From contig LLCB01000018.1 of assembly GCA_001414345.1 (NCBI GenBank), positions 186,001 through 250,000 of the forward strand: a DNA stretch of 64,000 nucleotides, written 5' to 3'. Below the pieces are notes generated by a model. It was given only the letters and a program-made list of their open reading frames with translations. It searched no databases and was not told where the DNA came from. A program made the position numbers and the translations under genes. This document shows positions 46,521 through 59,582 of this stretch, in pieces (position 1 is the first letter of the stretch; every line of letters begins with the position of its first letter). The stretch is from Hymenoscyphus infarciens (taxonomy: Eukaryota; Ascomycota; Leotiomycetes; Helotiales; Helotiaceae).

Positions 46521-47826
46521 AAATCGCAACCGAGGCGGATTACACGGGTGACGAGACGAATTATAAGCCGTGCTTTAGTTATAGGGAACCTCTTCTTCAA
46601 AAAAAGTCTATCTCTCAAATTAGACTACTTATGAAAAGATAATATATACGAATATTATTCTACAGGTAAACAACTATAATTTACACTTTTCAGTTCTGTT
46701 TTTAGACACCGCCTGGTTAATTCACTTGAGATTTAGAATGATGACAAGCATAATCTGTTCCTTCACTAGTATAATCCGCCTCGAACTACTTTTATCACCG
46801 TGCGAAAGGCGGTTAGCAGTGCTCGGTATCTAGAAGAGAGTCTAGTAGAACTTTCCATAGGACGAACACCTTTCTCTTGAACCGTTTAGAGAGACTTCTA
46901 AATAGAGTTAGATATCCTCAGTGAAAGATTAACTAGATACAGAGTTCCAGCGTATAGTAGAAAGTGATTTTGTGGAAAGAATTTAAGCTTATTTTTTAGG
47001 TATAATAAGAGAAGCGAGTGAAGTAACAACCGCTGTTTTAAGTCGCAGTAGTTTCTAGCTTATGCTCTTACGACTTTTATTCTTACTCCGCTATTCTCAC
47101 TTCGAAGGACGCTAGGCTTAAATAGTGTTTTTAGCACCCGGATTCTTGTTTTTACTCTTGAAAAAAAGAGTACTCTATATAATCAGAGGTGTGCTCTAGA
47201 TATTTCCAGATGAATTTCACTATATAGGTCTAGAAGTGCTATCGAATTCCATATACCGATTACTAGCTAATAGAGGAACTGTTAGAAGCAGCTTTGTCTT
47301 AGATATAGACTTAGGCGTCGATTTCGCTAAATTACCGATAATCGGCTCTCGATATAAATCGATACGTTTTTGCTCTGCTACGATTAAGCTAGTAACTCTA
47401 TATAGTAAACATTTATCATATGACGTAATCTACTCTGTTTCTATAATATGTTCTTCTCTCTTTTGCTCTAGAGAAGTAGCTTCTAAGAAAGTAGATATTT
47501 ACTTAATTAGAATACTTTACTAATAAAAATATATAACTTTGCTAAAAGTTAAGCCTCTAGATTCTATTAGTTATTAGCACGGATTTATTATTTAGCGATT
47601 ATATAACTCGATACATCGATATATTCTTAGTTAAGTTCTACTTAATATAATCATCGTTAGAGACATCTTTGACTTTTTATTAATATATTTATGTCTAAGT
47701 CTACTTAGATACTAGCTAGTTATTAGGGATTTTCCTCACTCTTTGAGAAGTGATTATAGAAATAACTTGAATTGTATCTATTCTAGTATAACTCGTTTAT
47801 AATAATTAATTAATTATATTAACTCT
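46521..47826. repeat. AT-rich spacer between the two MITE copies
   Basis: 1.3 kb of mixed composition. A short inverted repeat links GAGGCGGATTA (about 46,532) and TAATCCGCCTC (about 46,772), about 240 bp apart, possibly another small element. A 95-residue frame at 47,236-47,523 has no protein features. No gene supported. Confidence 0.4.
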
Positions 47827-47829
47827 TTA

Positions 47830-48506
47830 GAGTCTATTTAGTTTATCTTTTGAACTATTAATTTATTTGTTAAATCGAGGTTATATAAGCTACTTTTTGT
47901 TCGCTTATAAATCGAATCGATATTTCTAAATCGAATTCTTCTACTGTTTAGTAATTATATAGTGAATTACTTACTAAAAAGAATTCTCTAAAAATATATA
48001 TTAGTATATATAGAATACTATTATAACTTCTCAAAGATTACTCTAAGAAGTACTTATATAATACTACTAAAGTAATTCCGCTATCTATTTCTCTCTATTA
48101 AGCTTCGAAGTGTACTAAGGCCTTTTAACGAAGTTATTCTTAAAATAGAGAGCTACTAATATAGCTACTATTACGCTAGTAACTATAGCATATCTGCGAT
48201 TAAGAATAGCATAGCGTTGCTATATAGAATAACAGAGGTATACTATAGTATTATTAGTGTTATAAGATACGAATGAATCAAAGGTTCGATTCGTGAATAC
48301 TACTCTAGAGGTGTATTCACGAATCGAGCTTTTTTCTATAGTAGATTCACGAATATAGTGCTAAGGCTTAATTCGAATGATTCGATTCATGAATAGAGGC
48401 TTTTTGCTAAACGGATTTATGATTTAAAAGTAGATTCATGAATCGAATTAATTCGATTCAACTTTTATATAGATTCGCGGATCGAGGGCGCGAACTAAAC
48501 AGGCTC
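47830..48506. mobile_element. Terminal-inverted-repeat element, copy 2 (PIF/Harbinger-like MITE)
   Basis: 677 bp flanked by TTA (47,827-47,829 and 48,507-48,509). It aligns along its length with copy 1; differences are mostly C/T and G/A transitions. The left terminus (GAGTCTATTTAGTTTA) is more mutated than that of copy 1, while the right terminus (GCGAACTAAACAGGCTC) is the same. No coding capacity. Confidence 0.8.
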
Positions 48507-48509
48507 TTA

Positions 48510-50115
48510 AATTAGTATAAGAGGATTCCAGTAATTCTAATCAATAAATCACATTGTTCAAGAATTTTTAGATTAATTAAGTTAATATAAGAAGGTTTCT
48601 AAAACTCATCAAAAACAAAGTAGCCAGGTTCTCTATACTTTCTTTTAAATTTGGTTACGTAAGTTAAATATTTTGGATATCTAGAGTAATTAAGTTAAAT
48701 ATATAAGGTTCTCAACTTCCTCAAAGTATAAACTTCTAGTTACTCGTCTGAGTACTATGCAATTGATATAATTACTTAAGAAAGTTCAGAATAACTGAGT
48801 AAAAGAGACCTTGTAACTCAAGTTCTTACTTTTCATTTTATAGCTAGTTTATTACATGTCTAGATAGAATTGAACACTTAATCAATTGTTTTATTGGTGA
48901 ATACAGTGTACCAGTTGTACAGAAGATATCCTATGTGGTTTTGAGAAAGAAGTAGCTCTTTTTGTTGAGTTGTGAAGTAGACTCTCTTTGAGATAGCGCT
49001 AAGAGAGAGTGTTAGTATTCGAGGTAGATTATAAACTATTTAGATAGAGAGAAACTTAGTAGCGAGATTAGTTTTGACTGATGATTTTCTTATTATTCTG
49101 TTGGCATTTATATATTTTTTGAAGGTGTTATTTTCCCTCACTGGAATTAAGAAGTCCTTGTAAGTAATTATTTAGAGCAGGCTTTCTCTTAAGGTTAAAG
49201 TGGTGTCTGCTGTACTAAATATACTTTGTATAGTTTTGTTTAAATATTAGTGGAATCAGAAGTAATTAGGTTGGTGCTTCGATCTCGCTGTTGGAAGCTT
49301 CGCGGGGGATAAGATAAGTGGTAGTAATTAGAGACCTCATGAAAACCCGCAATCTAAATTAACTCGACGTAGAAAAATCGTAGAAAATATAAGAAAATAC
49401 GAGTAGATGCGGAGGGTGCTAATTAACAGCAATATCAGCTGTGTAAAGGTTTTACTTGGTTTGCATTGAGATATGTTCCTTGCCAGCTGGCCTTGGACAG
49501 ACTATTTACTGCTACTTCTTGTCCACCGCGAGGAGGCTTGCTCGAAGTCTAGCTTTCAGGGCATTTATAGGGAACTAGGCTGGCCATGGACAAAAAAAGT
49601 GGCAGCATAATTTACTACCCTACTTGAATCGCAACGTAATAACTTAGCGAAAAATTGATCGAAAAACTACAACAAAAATATGAATAGATGCGCACGATGC
49701 TAATCTACTCTTCTCTAGAGTGTTGAAAGTTTTTATCTCTTTTGGTTTGATTTATCAGTGTTGATAAAATGTGCAAATTGAAGTGACTTATTTTGTCTAC
49801 TGAAGTGCTGCCAAGAGTCTCCCGCTGAATTCAGAATTCTCAGTTATCTTGTCTTGTCAAAAGCAAGACTCTGTAAAACGCTTTGAAAACTAGATCTAAA
49901 ACCTTACCATTAAATGTAGCTTTATCCTGCTATTAATTATCTACTACAGAGTTGTTCTAGAAGTTTTGTTTCTTGTTTTCTTTTCAATAGGCGGTTTAAG
50001 GTTTCGGTTCAGGGGAGGGGTCGCCTAAGTAGCCTGCACCTACCCGCTGAAGTCACTCCGGCCCGACTTTTAACCAGCCCAAGACAACACTGCAGCTGGT
50101 TTTGGTTCCCTAGGT
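48510..50115. other. AT-leaning region without recognisable gene
   Basis: Moderately AT-rich to about 50,000, then GC rises. Two stretches about 300 bp apart (about 49,360-49,430 and 49,640-49,715) share an imperfect pattern including AGTAGATGCGGAGGGTGCTAA against AATAGATGCGCACGATGCTAA, suggesting an old duplicated or repetitive unit. No ORF or RNA gene supported. Confidence 0.35.
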
Positions 50116-51243
50116 AATCAACGAGACATCGATTCCTCGTCTTGGAATCCCCACGAGTTCGTCTCAGCTTCTACGTTACCAAACTCGACCTACCTACCTA
50201 CATAGATCCCGGTCTCATACTCGCGATCTGTCGACAAAACGAAAACGAAATAGGATCTTTGAGAGCGCAATTGTCTATACTTCAACGAAGCAAGCGTCAG
50301 TGTCACCGGCTATTACGACGAGGGTTCTGGAAGGGGAGAATATGCCTTCGATAGCGCAAGTTCCGCAAGAGGGCGGCGGGGGGAAGAAGAGAAGGCGGGA
50401 GGATAGTGGTGAGGTTGCGAGGGTTCGTAGGTATGTTTACTGTTTTTATACTCTGTGAGACGGAGAGGGAGAGGGGAGAAGGGAAAGTGGCAAGACACGG
50501 AGGGATGACAAGACAAGACAAGACCACGAAGGTCGAGAAGACAGTGGAGAGGCAAGGAGTCAAAACAAGGAAAGAGGCTAATCACAAACCGCAGTCCCCA
50601 TCTAAAACATACCTCTCGATCCGAGTCAACACCCCATCCATACGATTCCAATCACAGCCCTCACCCTCACGCCTCCCTGATCGAAGAAAAACAACTCCAG
50701 CACCTAGAATACCAAGAACGGGAACGAAGGATATTACCTATCCCCTCGCGGAAGGAGAGTTGTAAACGTCAACGGATTTCTTCTCACAGTTCTCATACGG
50801 GCTCTTGGCCTCTTTCACCTACTAGAGAGAAGATAGAAGGGGAGATGGAAGGAGCGACGCCAGCGAAGAAAACAGATCTCAGTCCTTGCCATATATGTCA
50901 TCGCAAACCAACACTCAAAGCCGAATTGGATTCTTTCGCTGACTGTGAGGGATGCCGGAAGAGGACCTGCTGGATTTGTGTTAGGGAGTGCTTGGGTTCT
51001 GCTGTTGTGGTGGGGGTAGGAAGCGATGTGGAGATGGGAGGTCATGGTTCTGGAGAAGGGAGGGAAGGGATGGAAGAAAGCGAGGGCGATGCCGACGGAG
51101 AAAGTGGAAGGGAAGGGGATACGGGACACAAGGGAATGGTATGCAGTAGATGTTGTGTGGAGAGAGGGACTGAGGGGGAGGTATGGTGTTTTGGGTGTTT
51201 GAGAAATGAGGGTGGTGGTTCAGTCGACGGGCTGAGATATTAA
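50116..51243 (+). CDS. Conserved fungal Cys-rich (zinc-binding-like) protein, 5' end uncertain
   Basis: Two exons: an open 5' stretch 50,116-50,430 and 50,595-51,243, joined over a 164-bp intron (GTATGT, branch CTAAT near 50,579, GCAG). Phases match (AG + T). Exon 1 reads STKRKRNRIFESAIVYTST and SVSPAITTRVLEG; exon 2 ends with CHICHRKPTLKAELDSF.DC.GC...CWICVREC and, after an acidic Gly-rich insert, VCSRCCVERG..EVWCFGCL, eight or more Cys that suggest a treble zinc site. No in-frame ATG exists before 50,342, so either an upstream exon is missed (acceptor at 50,115) or the 5' end was lost to the adjoining repeat-rich DNA. Function unknown, perhaps nuclear given the basic KRKR stretch. Confidence 0.65.
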
Positions 51244-53160
51244 ATTTCGAGACTGATGAGCGATGAATGATGGGTATTGGAGTTAGGGCGTTGTATTTCA
51301 AGAAAAATCACCTAGAGGAGTTATACTGGGGTGAACTCATGATGTTCGTTGGTTTCTTGATACCCTTTCTCGTTCTTTTTGGTATAGCGAGAGAACTTGT
51401 GTAATATCAATGTACATATCGAAACTTTGGTCAAAGAGCGTTCTCTTTTTTATCTCTTCTTCGTTTCTTGCGTTGCATTGTATATGGATTGAGGGTGGAG
51501 TCAAAGAGTCCTTAACATCACAGATTTTTAGACTTGATAGTCTGGAGCACGATGATGATATCGGGATCAAGCAAGTGAAATGGACGAAGCCTTTTGCATA
51601 TAAGACATATGAACAATACCATCACCGCATCATGTCTCTTTGGAAAAGAACGTGACATTGTCATGATTTGAGACCGAGAAGTTGAATGGAGTATATATTG
51701 TGGGAAAGTACGAGTTTTTCTTGTACCTTTTAGCGAATGAAACTATAGACACTTCCTCTTTTTCAAACCCCACGCAAAAATTACCGCCTTTGCAGATGTT
51801 CTTATTTACTTCGACAGTGATATATTTCTCGACGGCAGAATGAACCGCTACTCATCTGAATTGCACTTTGAGAATCAGACTGGGAAGAGTTTCAAGTAAG
51901 CAAGAATCTGGTTGTTATTTTGAGGGAACTTATAGGCAATTAAGAGGACTTGGAAATAAAAATGGATAAGCTCCGTGGTCCATATATGCAGCGTAGATTG
52001 CGTCCTTTTGTTTCTGGATTCTGGGCTTCTGTTGATTATATAGAGATTGTATCTTTGGTCCTTGGAGCGACTGGTCGAACGTTGGAACTTTGAGGTAGTG
52101 AAAGTCAGGAACTCTGGGCACTTTGATGGTTCTTGGTGGTTCTGGGACATGGAATAGATAACTTAGATGGAAGTTTTGAGATATCCTTGACGACTTGAAG
52201 TTTGGTCTTTGAGTAGGCTGGTGGAGACTTTTCGAAATCTGTAGCAAGAAACCTAGTGTTGTTACTGCCTAATTTTTTGTTTCCATCCCCATAGAGAGAA
52301 AAAAAGCTCACAGTCGCTGTATAGGTCATTGTTTGTTGCAAGGAAGGATTTGCTTGCTTGCTTATTTATTCTATTCTACTCATTTGGGTTTTAGGGACCA
52401 TGGCTGGCAATAGAGAGGAATAAATCGAGTAGCGAAAAGAGACAGTACAAGTTTTATATTCTAGGTTAGCAAACCAAAAAGAGTTGCCCTTGAGTTCTCA
52501 CGAAACTAGACTTCGTATGGTTAATCTCTCCTTCCTAGCCATAAGTTATAAGCTCATTATTACTGTTCATAACACTTTGCCTGTTAAACTTTGATACCTC
52601 ATCCTTGTTGCTGGAAGAGAAAGTGGGGGTTCTGTTATTGAAATGGTCTCATGTGATCATCAAAGTCTGATTATTTGGGAAGGGCAATGTTTGGTTCGCT
52701 GGTTTGTCGACTCATCACCCCTATGACAGCACTTGGCTACCGGCAGGTTAGTACTTAAAGCTTCCTCACTTCGAACCCCTTTCTATGTAACACTCGCAGC
52801 GAAGATCCCAAAGATATTCTTCTCGATCCCGAAAGCCCCATGGAAGAAGATCACTTGAAACAGCAATGAAACCAAGGAGCGTCTTGCTTTTTACTCTAAT
52901 TCTTATTCCTTTCTTGGTATTTTACTTTTGTTAAAAGCTGCAGATTTAGTTTACTGTCGATTGCTCTTCTACTTTCGAATTCATTTCAAGTCACTTCGGA
53001 CTTTATATTTTGCTGAATCTTTGATGATGAAAATGAGATGACTTCAAGGGATTCAAAAAGCCGGTGGTCGGTAGAAATTCAATAACTTGTCCCACATATA
53101 CGTACAAATTGAGATGTCCGCTATACTCTAAGCCGTCACAGAAGTCGCTACGTACGGCAT
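51244..53160. other. Intergenic region, 1.9 kb
   Basis: Near-normal composition. The minus strand between 52,341 and 51,930 has overlapping frames with some coding-like character, including one starting at ATG 52,329, but no domain and no consistent exon structure. No RNA gene or repeat recognised. Confidence 0.3.
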
Positions 53161-53165
53161 CCTGA

Positions 53166-53874
53166 ATATACTAAAAAGTTGGATTAACTACTTTGTAAAG
53201 TGGAAATTGTAAATTGTAAAATGTTACTTTCTATAAGTATGAAAGAGAATAAGTTTCAATTTAAATTTCCTTCTCTGTCCTTCTCCCCCCCTCTCTTCTC
53301 CTCTCTCTCTTTATATTAAGACTAGATAGTCTTAACTATAGTAACTAGCTAATTAGAGAATGGAGAGGGGGGGTGGGGATAATAAGTATTATATCTTTAG
53401 TAGTGATATTACTCTCTTACTATTGTGTCTATACTATAGTATCTTTACTACCTATTACTTAACTCTTATATTACATTCTTCCTATTGTTTCTAGATGAAC
53501 AAGAGAGAGAAGGAGAGGGAGAGTGTAAGGGGTAGAGAGGGAGAGAATTGTTTACTACTTTTGCTAAACTCCTCTTATCTATACTAGGAAAAGCTTTCTA
53601 CTGAAAGGTTTACTTACTCTCTTACCTCTCCTCCTCTCTCCTCTCTTCTATACTCTTATATATATAATATACCAAAGAAGAGAAAGACTAGCAAGAGAGA
53701 GAGACTAAGAAGTAGTAAAATACTCTCCTACCTCTTTTTTATAGGCTAGAACAAACTTAGAGGCTTAGATAATAATTAACAAGTTCTATTTTAGCTCTAT
53801 ATACTTAACCTTTACAATTTATAATTTATAATTTACAATTCATGAGTTACTTGATTCTAACTTTTTGATATATC
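53166..53874. mobile_element. Inverted-repeat element with microsatellite-like interior
   Basis: The left end (ATATACTAAAAAGTTGGATT) and the reverse complement of the right end (ATATATCAAAAAGTTAGAAT) match at most positions, and both continue inward into AATTGTAAATT-type repeats. That gives roughly 60-bp imperfect inverted ends on a 0.7-kb unit with possible TA flanks. The interior is CT/GA-rich simple sequence (CTCTCT tracts near 53,275-53,320; GAGAGA tracts near 53,500-53,545) and has no ORF. A Tc1/mariner-type MITE is possible. Confidence 0.55.
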
Positions 53875-54600
53875 TAGGACACCTCCTACGTGAAAAAAGG
53901 TTATAATTCCAAATTTATCCCAGCGTCTCACGTATAACATAAACCCCAAGTATTCGGAGACTAAAAGAACAGACCGGTGAGAGAAACAGCTCGTTTGTTA
54001 AACAGCTACCGATGAGTGTTATTCCGTGATATGTGGTCGATCAAGTGTCAAAGTACTTGAGAGCAAGTTTACTTATACTAAAAAGAAATACTCAGCGCGA
54101 CCGTACAAACAACAAACACAAAAAGGTCTCCAATGCGGCATCCTTTAATACAAAGTCTAAAAGACAATGGCAAGAGCAAAATATAGATCGAGGTTCGATT
54201 TCGAGAAGAGGAAGAACAATTGTGGTTTCACTCGAAGCTTAAGGCGATTCATTCTCTTATTTGGGATGCGATTTCTCTTACCGTTGAGTACTTCACTACT
54301 TTCGAATTCGTTTTGGGTTACCTCGGAGTATACTACTTGCTAAGAATTTTGATCACGATTTGAAGTTTTTTAAATAGCAGGTAGTGAGTTCAACTAGCAT
54401 TTCTGTGGTCTCCCAGAAAGAAAGAAGAAATTTGTCTCCTTTATACAAAGTGATAGCATGATTTGGCGAACGAAGGGAATAGGTTGTTGTAGTTTTGTAT
54501 CCTTCATATATGAAGTATTCCCCATAAGAAGAGATCTCAGGTCAGGGTGGGGATATGTGTATATACCGCAGAGTCATCTTCTTAGCTAGAAAAAGATTAT
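53875..54600. other. Intergenic region
   Basis: Moderate AT content. A 69-residue frame at 54,033-54,242 shows no protein features. Nothing else recognised. Confidence 0.3.
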
Positions 54601-55567
54601 AAGTTGATTATATAGTATCTAGAGGCGAGTTATCCAATCTAAATCGCTATATAGCGATCCTCTGTCTTGTCTATTAAGAGAAAGACAAGAGCAAAACTCT
54701 AAAGAGAGATACGAGAGACAAAGTTTCATAATACGAGAGGTAGACAGAGTTTTCTAATATATAGTCGGTTAATAGATATCTTAGAACACCTACCTTTTTA
54801 TACTAAAACTCCTCTTCAGTCTAACTTTATAGCGCTAGATCTTTATAAACAAAGAACTCGTAAGCTTTTATATCTTAAGTAATATTAGTATTATACTAGT
54901 AGCTATCTATAATATTTAATATAATATTTTGTTATTATTTAAGAAAAAGGTTTCAAAGGTAGGTATATAGGTAACTAAGAGTTTAACGAATTTTATACTA
55001 AAGAAAGCCTAAAAACGCCGGAATTCTATCTTTATCTACTTTAGTCCTACTTTCCTAGTAATAACTTACTTGAAAGACTAAACCTACGCGTAGAAAACAT
55101 AAATTTTATTAAGTTAAAAGAGAAAGAGATTTACTCTCCTCTTTCTAATAAGAATAATTAAAGATAGATTAATAATATAGTATTTAAGAAGGTAAGTTCT
55201 AGTATAAAAAGAGTAGGTATCCTAAGACGTATATTAACTAACTATAAAAGGTAATATTTTACTATACTATATCTTTATTCACTAATCGCTAGTTAGATTT
55301 ATAAATTAAGATACCGACAAAGAAGTAGAAAAGTAGACTAGAGAGCTAGAGAAGGTAAGACTAGAAGAATTTTATAGAATAATATAGTACTAGGAGACTA
55401 AATATCTAAGATAGAGAGGAAAAAACCAGACTCTCGGAAACACTATATTCAAGATAGGAGATTGAACTTATAGCTGAAAGTCGAAACTAAAGATCTTATT
55501 TTAGGTTTCTAAAGCGTGATTATATTAAGAACGAGAAAGGTAGTAGTATTCAACTTATATATACTTT
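54601..55567. repeat. RIP-degraded AT-rich repeat, unclassified
   Basis: TpA-dominated DNA with very few CA/TG dinucleotides. A small palindrome (ATCGCTATATAGCGAT) sits at about 54,641-54,656. No protein motif could be read through the mutations. It adjoins the LTR of gypsy copy B and may be an older element into which copy B inserted. Confidence 0.5.
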
Positions 55568-55927
55568 TGTAATAGTACGCTATCCTGAATTGTCGGCATT
55601 TGTAAAACTACTAATACTCCTACGACTTATCAGATAGAAGGTACTAAAGGGAGTAAGGATCGAATATTATATATTTCGTTTTAAGGTCTTATATATTTAG
55701 CTTTAAAGCTCTTATTGTTTTAGTAGCTATATTAGAAAGGACTCGGTTATTATTCTTATTAGGACTTAGTAGTCTCTAACCTCTTATATATAGATGTTTA
55801 TACTTAGTATAGAAGAAGGATAGTTATTATTTTCTTTTATATTAGTATCTAGTATCTATATATGTTATTCTTCTATATATACTCTTATATACCTCTACTA
55901 TAGTTATATATATTTTATACTATTATA
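55568..55927 (+). repeat. 5' LTR of gypsy copy B
   Basis: About 360 bp, beginning TGTAATAG and ending CTATTATA. It is the reverse complement of sequence within 4,801-5,250 (copy A LTR), with shared landmarks such as a CTGAATTGTCGGCATTTGTAA-like start region and TACTCTTATATACCTCTACTATAG near the end. The left boundary is approximate. Confidence 0.65.
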
Positions 55928-58900
55928 TAAAAATAATAACTCTTCCTTACTAGTAATAGCCTTAATAATATCTTCTTTAAGCTTATTACTACTCTTTATT
56001 TAGAAGTCGATTTACCTTTAATTTAAAATATTATAATAGTATTCTTATATAGCTAGGTAATTAGAGACTACCTAGATAGCTAGTAATACTAGGGTTTAGT
56101 ATCTATATAGATAGCTAGTAAAAATCGTATTATAGATATATTAAGAGATTAGAATACGCTAAATGTTTCTAAGAGTCCTAATAACCCTAGATTTAGTAAA
56201 TAAGTTAACTTATAATAGTTATCTAAAAAGCTTCTAAATCTAATCTTACTCTCTCCTTCTTTAATTTAATATTTAATATATTAGAATCTAAAGTAACCCT
56301 AGGTCCCTTCTAAGCTCTACTCCTAAGTATAGAGCCTCTCTTTAAAGAATAAAGTTAAGCCTTTATAGAAAGGTCTCTAACTTAGTACTATACTTCTAAG
56401 AATACTAAGAAGCCTAAGAATAATAAAGATAAAGGCCTTATACCTAGAAGCTAGAGAGATTAATAAGACTTCTCTAATATAGATAAGATATAGAGTATAA
56501 TCTAAGCTATAAAGGCTAAGAATTAAGAAAAAGAATAGAGAATTTTAGAATAAGATAATTAGATTATCTAATTATTAGACCTAGTATAATAAATTAGTTA
56601 ATAACTATTAAATAATAACTAAAGTCTAAGTCTTATCTAACTAATATAAACACCTCTTTCTATCTCTTTAAACTATTATCTAAGATAAAACCCTACTCTT
56701 AATATTCCTTTCTTATAATAACCTACTTTATACTTATAACTTAAAAGTACTTTAAAAGCTCTTTAATCTATTAAAAGTAAGATTATAGAGAAAATTAAAC
56801 TTTTAGATAATAATATTTTACTTATATATAAGTAATAGAGAATATTAATATATAATTAACTCTATATAAACGCTAACTATTATTAAATACTTTTAACTTA
56901 TAAAGCTCTTATTTAAGAGATAATAATAAAACTTACTTAAAACTACTTAAAGCTCTAATATAAGTCTAATATAAGTAAGATAATATTTAAAGATTATAAA
57001 GAAATAATTAAACTTCTTAATACTTACTATTTAACTAGTTATAAGAAAGAGGATGCCTAAAACGCCTTTTAGTCTCTTTAAATAGAATAGAAGGGTTATA
57101 TAAGAGAAAGTTTTATAGAATTTAAAAGTCGCTTTTTAAGTATAGTAATACTTAGAGAAGTATTAAAGTAAGATAAATTCTACTATATATAAGAGAAGCT
57201 TATATCTTAGCTCTAAACCTAATTAGTTAATAGTAAGAGATACTAGAATACTAACTTTAATAAGATAGTAAAAGACCTTTTATTTATAAATAAGAAATAG
57301 TACTATAATACTAAGTTATATATAACTAGTATAATAAGTATAGAAAAACCAGTTATAATAAGCTTATTATACTAAAAGCCTAATACTAACTAATCCTTAT
57401 CTAGTTTAGTTATAAAACCCTTACTACTCTTATATAGACTTTATTCTACTTCTTAAAGAACTTCTTAAACTCCTAAGCCCTCTTCTACTAGTAAAAGATT
57501 AAAGACTTTATTTATAGACTAATTACCTACTAGTATAAAGTATTATAATTATAAGAAACCTAGGTATATTAAGCCTAACTATCCTAATCTACTTAGTATT
57601 AATAAAATAGATAATTAACTTAAAGAAGAATAACTACTTAAAAAGTACTCTAACTCTAATCTAGGTTAGAAGGAAAATAAAGAAGCCTAAGTAAAGATAC
57701 CTTCCTAAGCTTATATAAATATAATCTAACTAGACTTAACCTTTCTAAACTTATAAGAGGAAAACAGTTCCTTATAAATACTATACTTAGTATATAGAGA
57801 TATAGTATTAAAATATAAGCTTTAATAGATATAGAAGTAAATAAGTACTTATTTCTAAATTAACCTCTAGCTCTTTAACTATTAAAAGTAATAGGTTTAT
57901 AGATCTAGAAACTACCTTATTCTATATCTATTTATAGATATAATAATAGTACTAAAAGCTAGATAACTTAGTTTATATAACTATATTTAAATTTAGATAA
58001 GCGTTATATCTATAACTATCTCTTTATTATCCTAGACCTTAGATAATAAGACCTAATTATTAGTAATAAGTAGTTAAACTATTTTAAAGTTCTCTTTAAC
58101 CTCTTAAAGAACTAGATTACTTAGCTAGCTAATAACTCTCTAACTCTCTACTATAGTAAGGAAATTTTACTCTTACTTTCTAGCTAGAACTAGAAACCTA
58201 TTTTAAACTACTAGTTAGATATAAATTAAAGAGAATATATAATCTATTAATAAGAAAGATATAAAAAGAGTAGACTTATAAATATAGCTAAGTTATTACT
58301 CTTATCTATAATAATACCTCTTAAAAATTTAACATCTAACTCTAGTCTAAAGCCTCTATAACCTACTAGTATAGTCTTAAAAGGTTAGACTTTATACTCT
58401 TTTATCTATAAAATTAATATAAACGTTATATACTTTAATATAAAATAACCTAATTTAGAATTTTATATAATAAGTATTTATAAGCTAAATTAGATTATTA
58501 ATAAAAGATTAGCTCTTCTTTAAAACAACAATAATATAAGAGCTCTAATATAGACTAGACTCTTAAAATATTACTTATCTTATAAAGATGTATTCTTAAA
58601 AGTAGCTTCTAATAAGCTCTCTTCTTACTATAAATATAACTATAAGATTACTTTAAATAAGCTATTTCTTAACTCTTTTTCACCTCTATATTAATAGTTA
58701 ACTATAAAGCTTAAAGCTATAAAGGAGTATCTTATAAAAAACCTAAATAAGAGGTTTATTATTAATAATAATAATACTCTTTATTAAAAAGGCTAATATT
58801 AATAAGTTATAATTCTATATTAATTATAAGAAGCTTAATACTCTAACCTAAAACAATCCTTACCTAATCCCTTATATTAATAAGCTCCTTTCTAGGATAA

Positions 58901-59216
58901 GAATAGCTAAAATCTTTACTAAATTAGATATTAGATAAGCTTTCTATTATATCTAAATAGACCTTAACTTAGAAGAGATAACTATATTTAAAACTAGATA
59001 TAGTATATATAAATATAAGGTCCTCTCTTTTAAACTCTATAATAGCCTTACTACTTATTAATATTATATAAATAATATCTTAATTAACTATCTAAATAAC
59101 TTCTATATTACTTACTTAGATAATATTTTAATTTATTTAGATACTATTAAAGAATATAAAGAGTAAGTTAGAAAGGTTCTAAATTAGCTCTAAGAAGTAG
59201 GACTTTAAGTAAATAT
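55928..59216 (+). mobile_element. Gypsy copy B, gag to reverse transcriptase (RIP-degraded, left of nested insertion)
   Basis: Plus-strand gag-pol relic. The zinc knuckle (about 57,538-57,585) now reads YYNYKKPRYIKPNY, where the expected spacing is CX2CX4HX4C; each Cys has become Tyr and the His Tyr/Arg by C-to-T or G-to-A changes. The RT core lies at about 58,880-59,180, with DIR.AFYYI and YLDN in place of the catalytic YLDD. Many TAA/TAG codons interrupt the frame. The RT domain is split by the 3.1-kb insertion starting at 59,217. It is collinear with copy A in inverted orientation. Confidence 0.85.
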
Positions 59217-59582
59217 TATAACAGCACGAAATACACACAACTACAGTAGAGGCATATAGGAGTGCGTATGGCAGAATAACGTATGTAGATACTAGGCTCT
59301 AATACGGAAGAAAAGGCTAAACTGGCCTTTTCTAACTCTAGGAGAGTAGGCTACTATATATAAGAGGTTTCGGACGATACAAAAGGGGTACGAAACCGAA
59401 CAACGACATACGTCGGCTAATACAAAAGCCCGAACCCTACGAAGTACGTCCGAAAGTCTAGACGGACGTACGGACGTACGTAACCTTCCTAAATTAGATA
59501 ATATAAAACAACAACTGCCGAAAGCTAATATGTACGGCATATGCTATGTAATCTTAGCTATATAGGACGGCATGCCGTTACA
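59217..59582 (-). repeat. 3' LTR of the nested element
   Basis: 366 bp. Starts TATAACAG and ends GCCGTTACA on the plus strand; near that end is the palindrome GGCATGCC. Also holds a GACGTACGGACGTACG motif at about 59,463-59,480. Confidence 0.85.

Noticed and set aside
51930..52341. Overlapping minus-strand frames of 78-105 residues
   Set aside because: Some coding-like text, but three competing frames and no motif or exon structure to choose between them.
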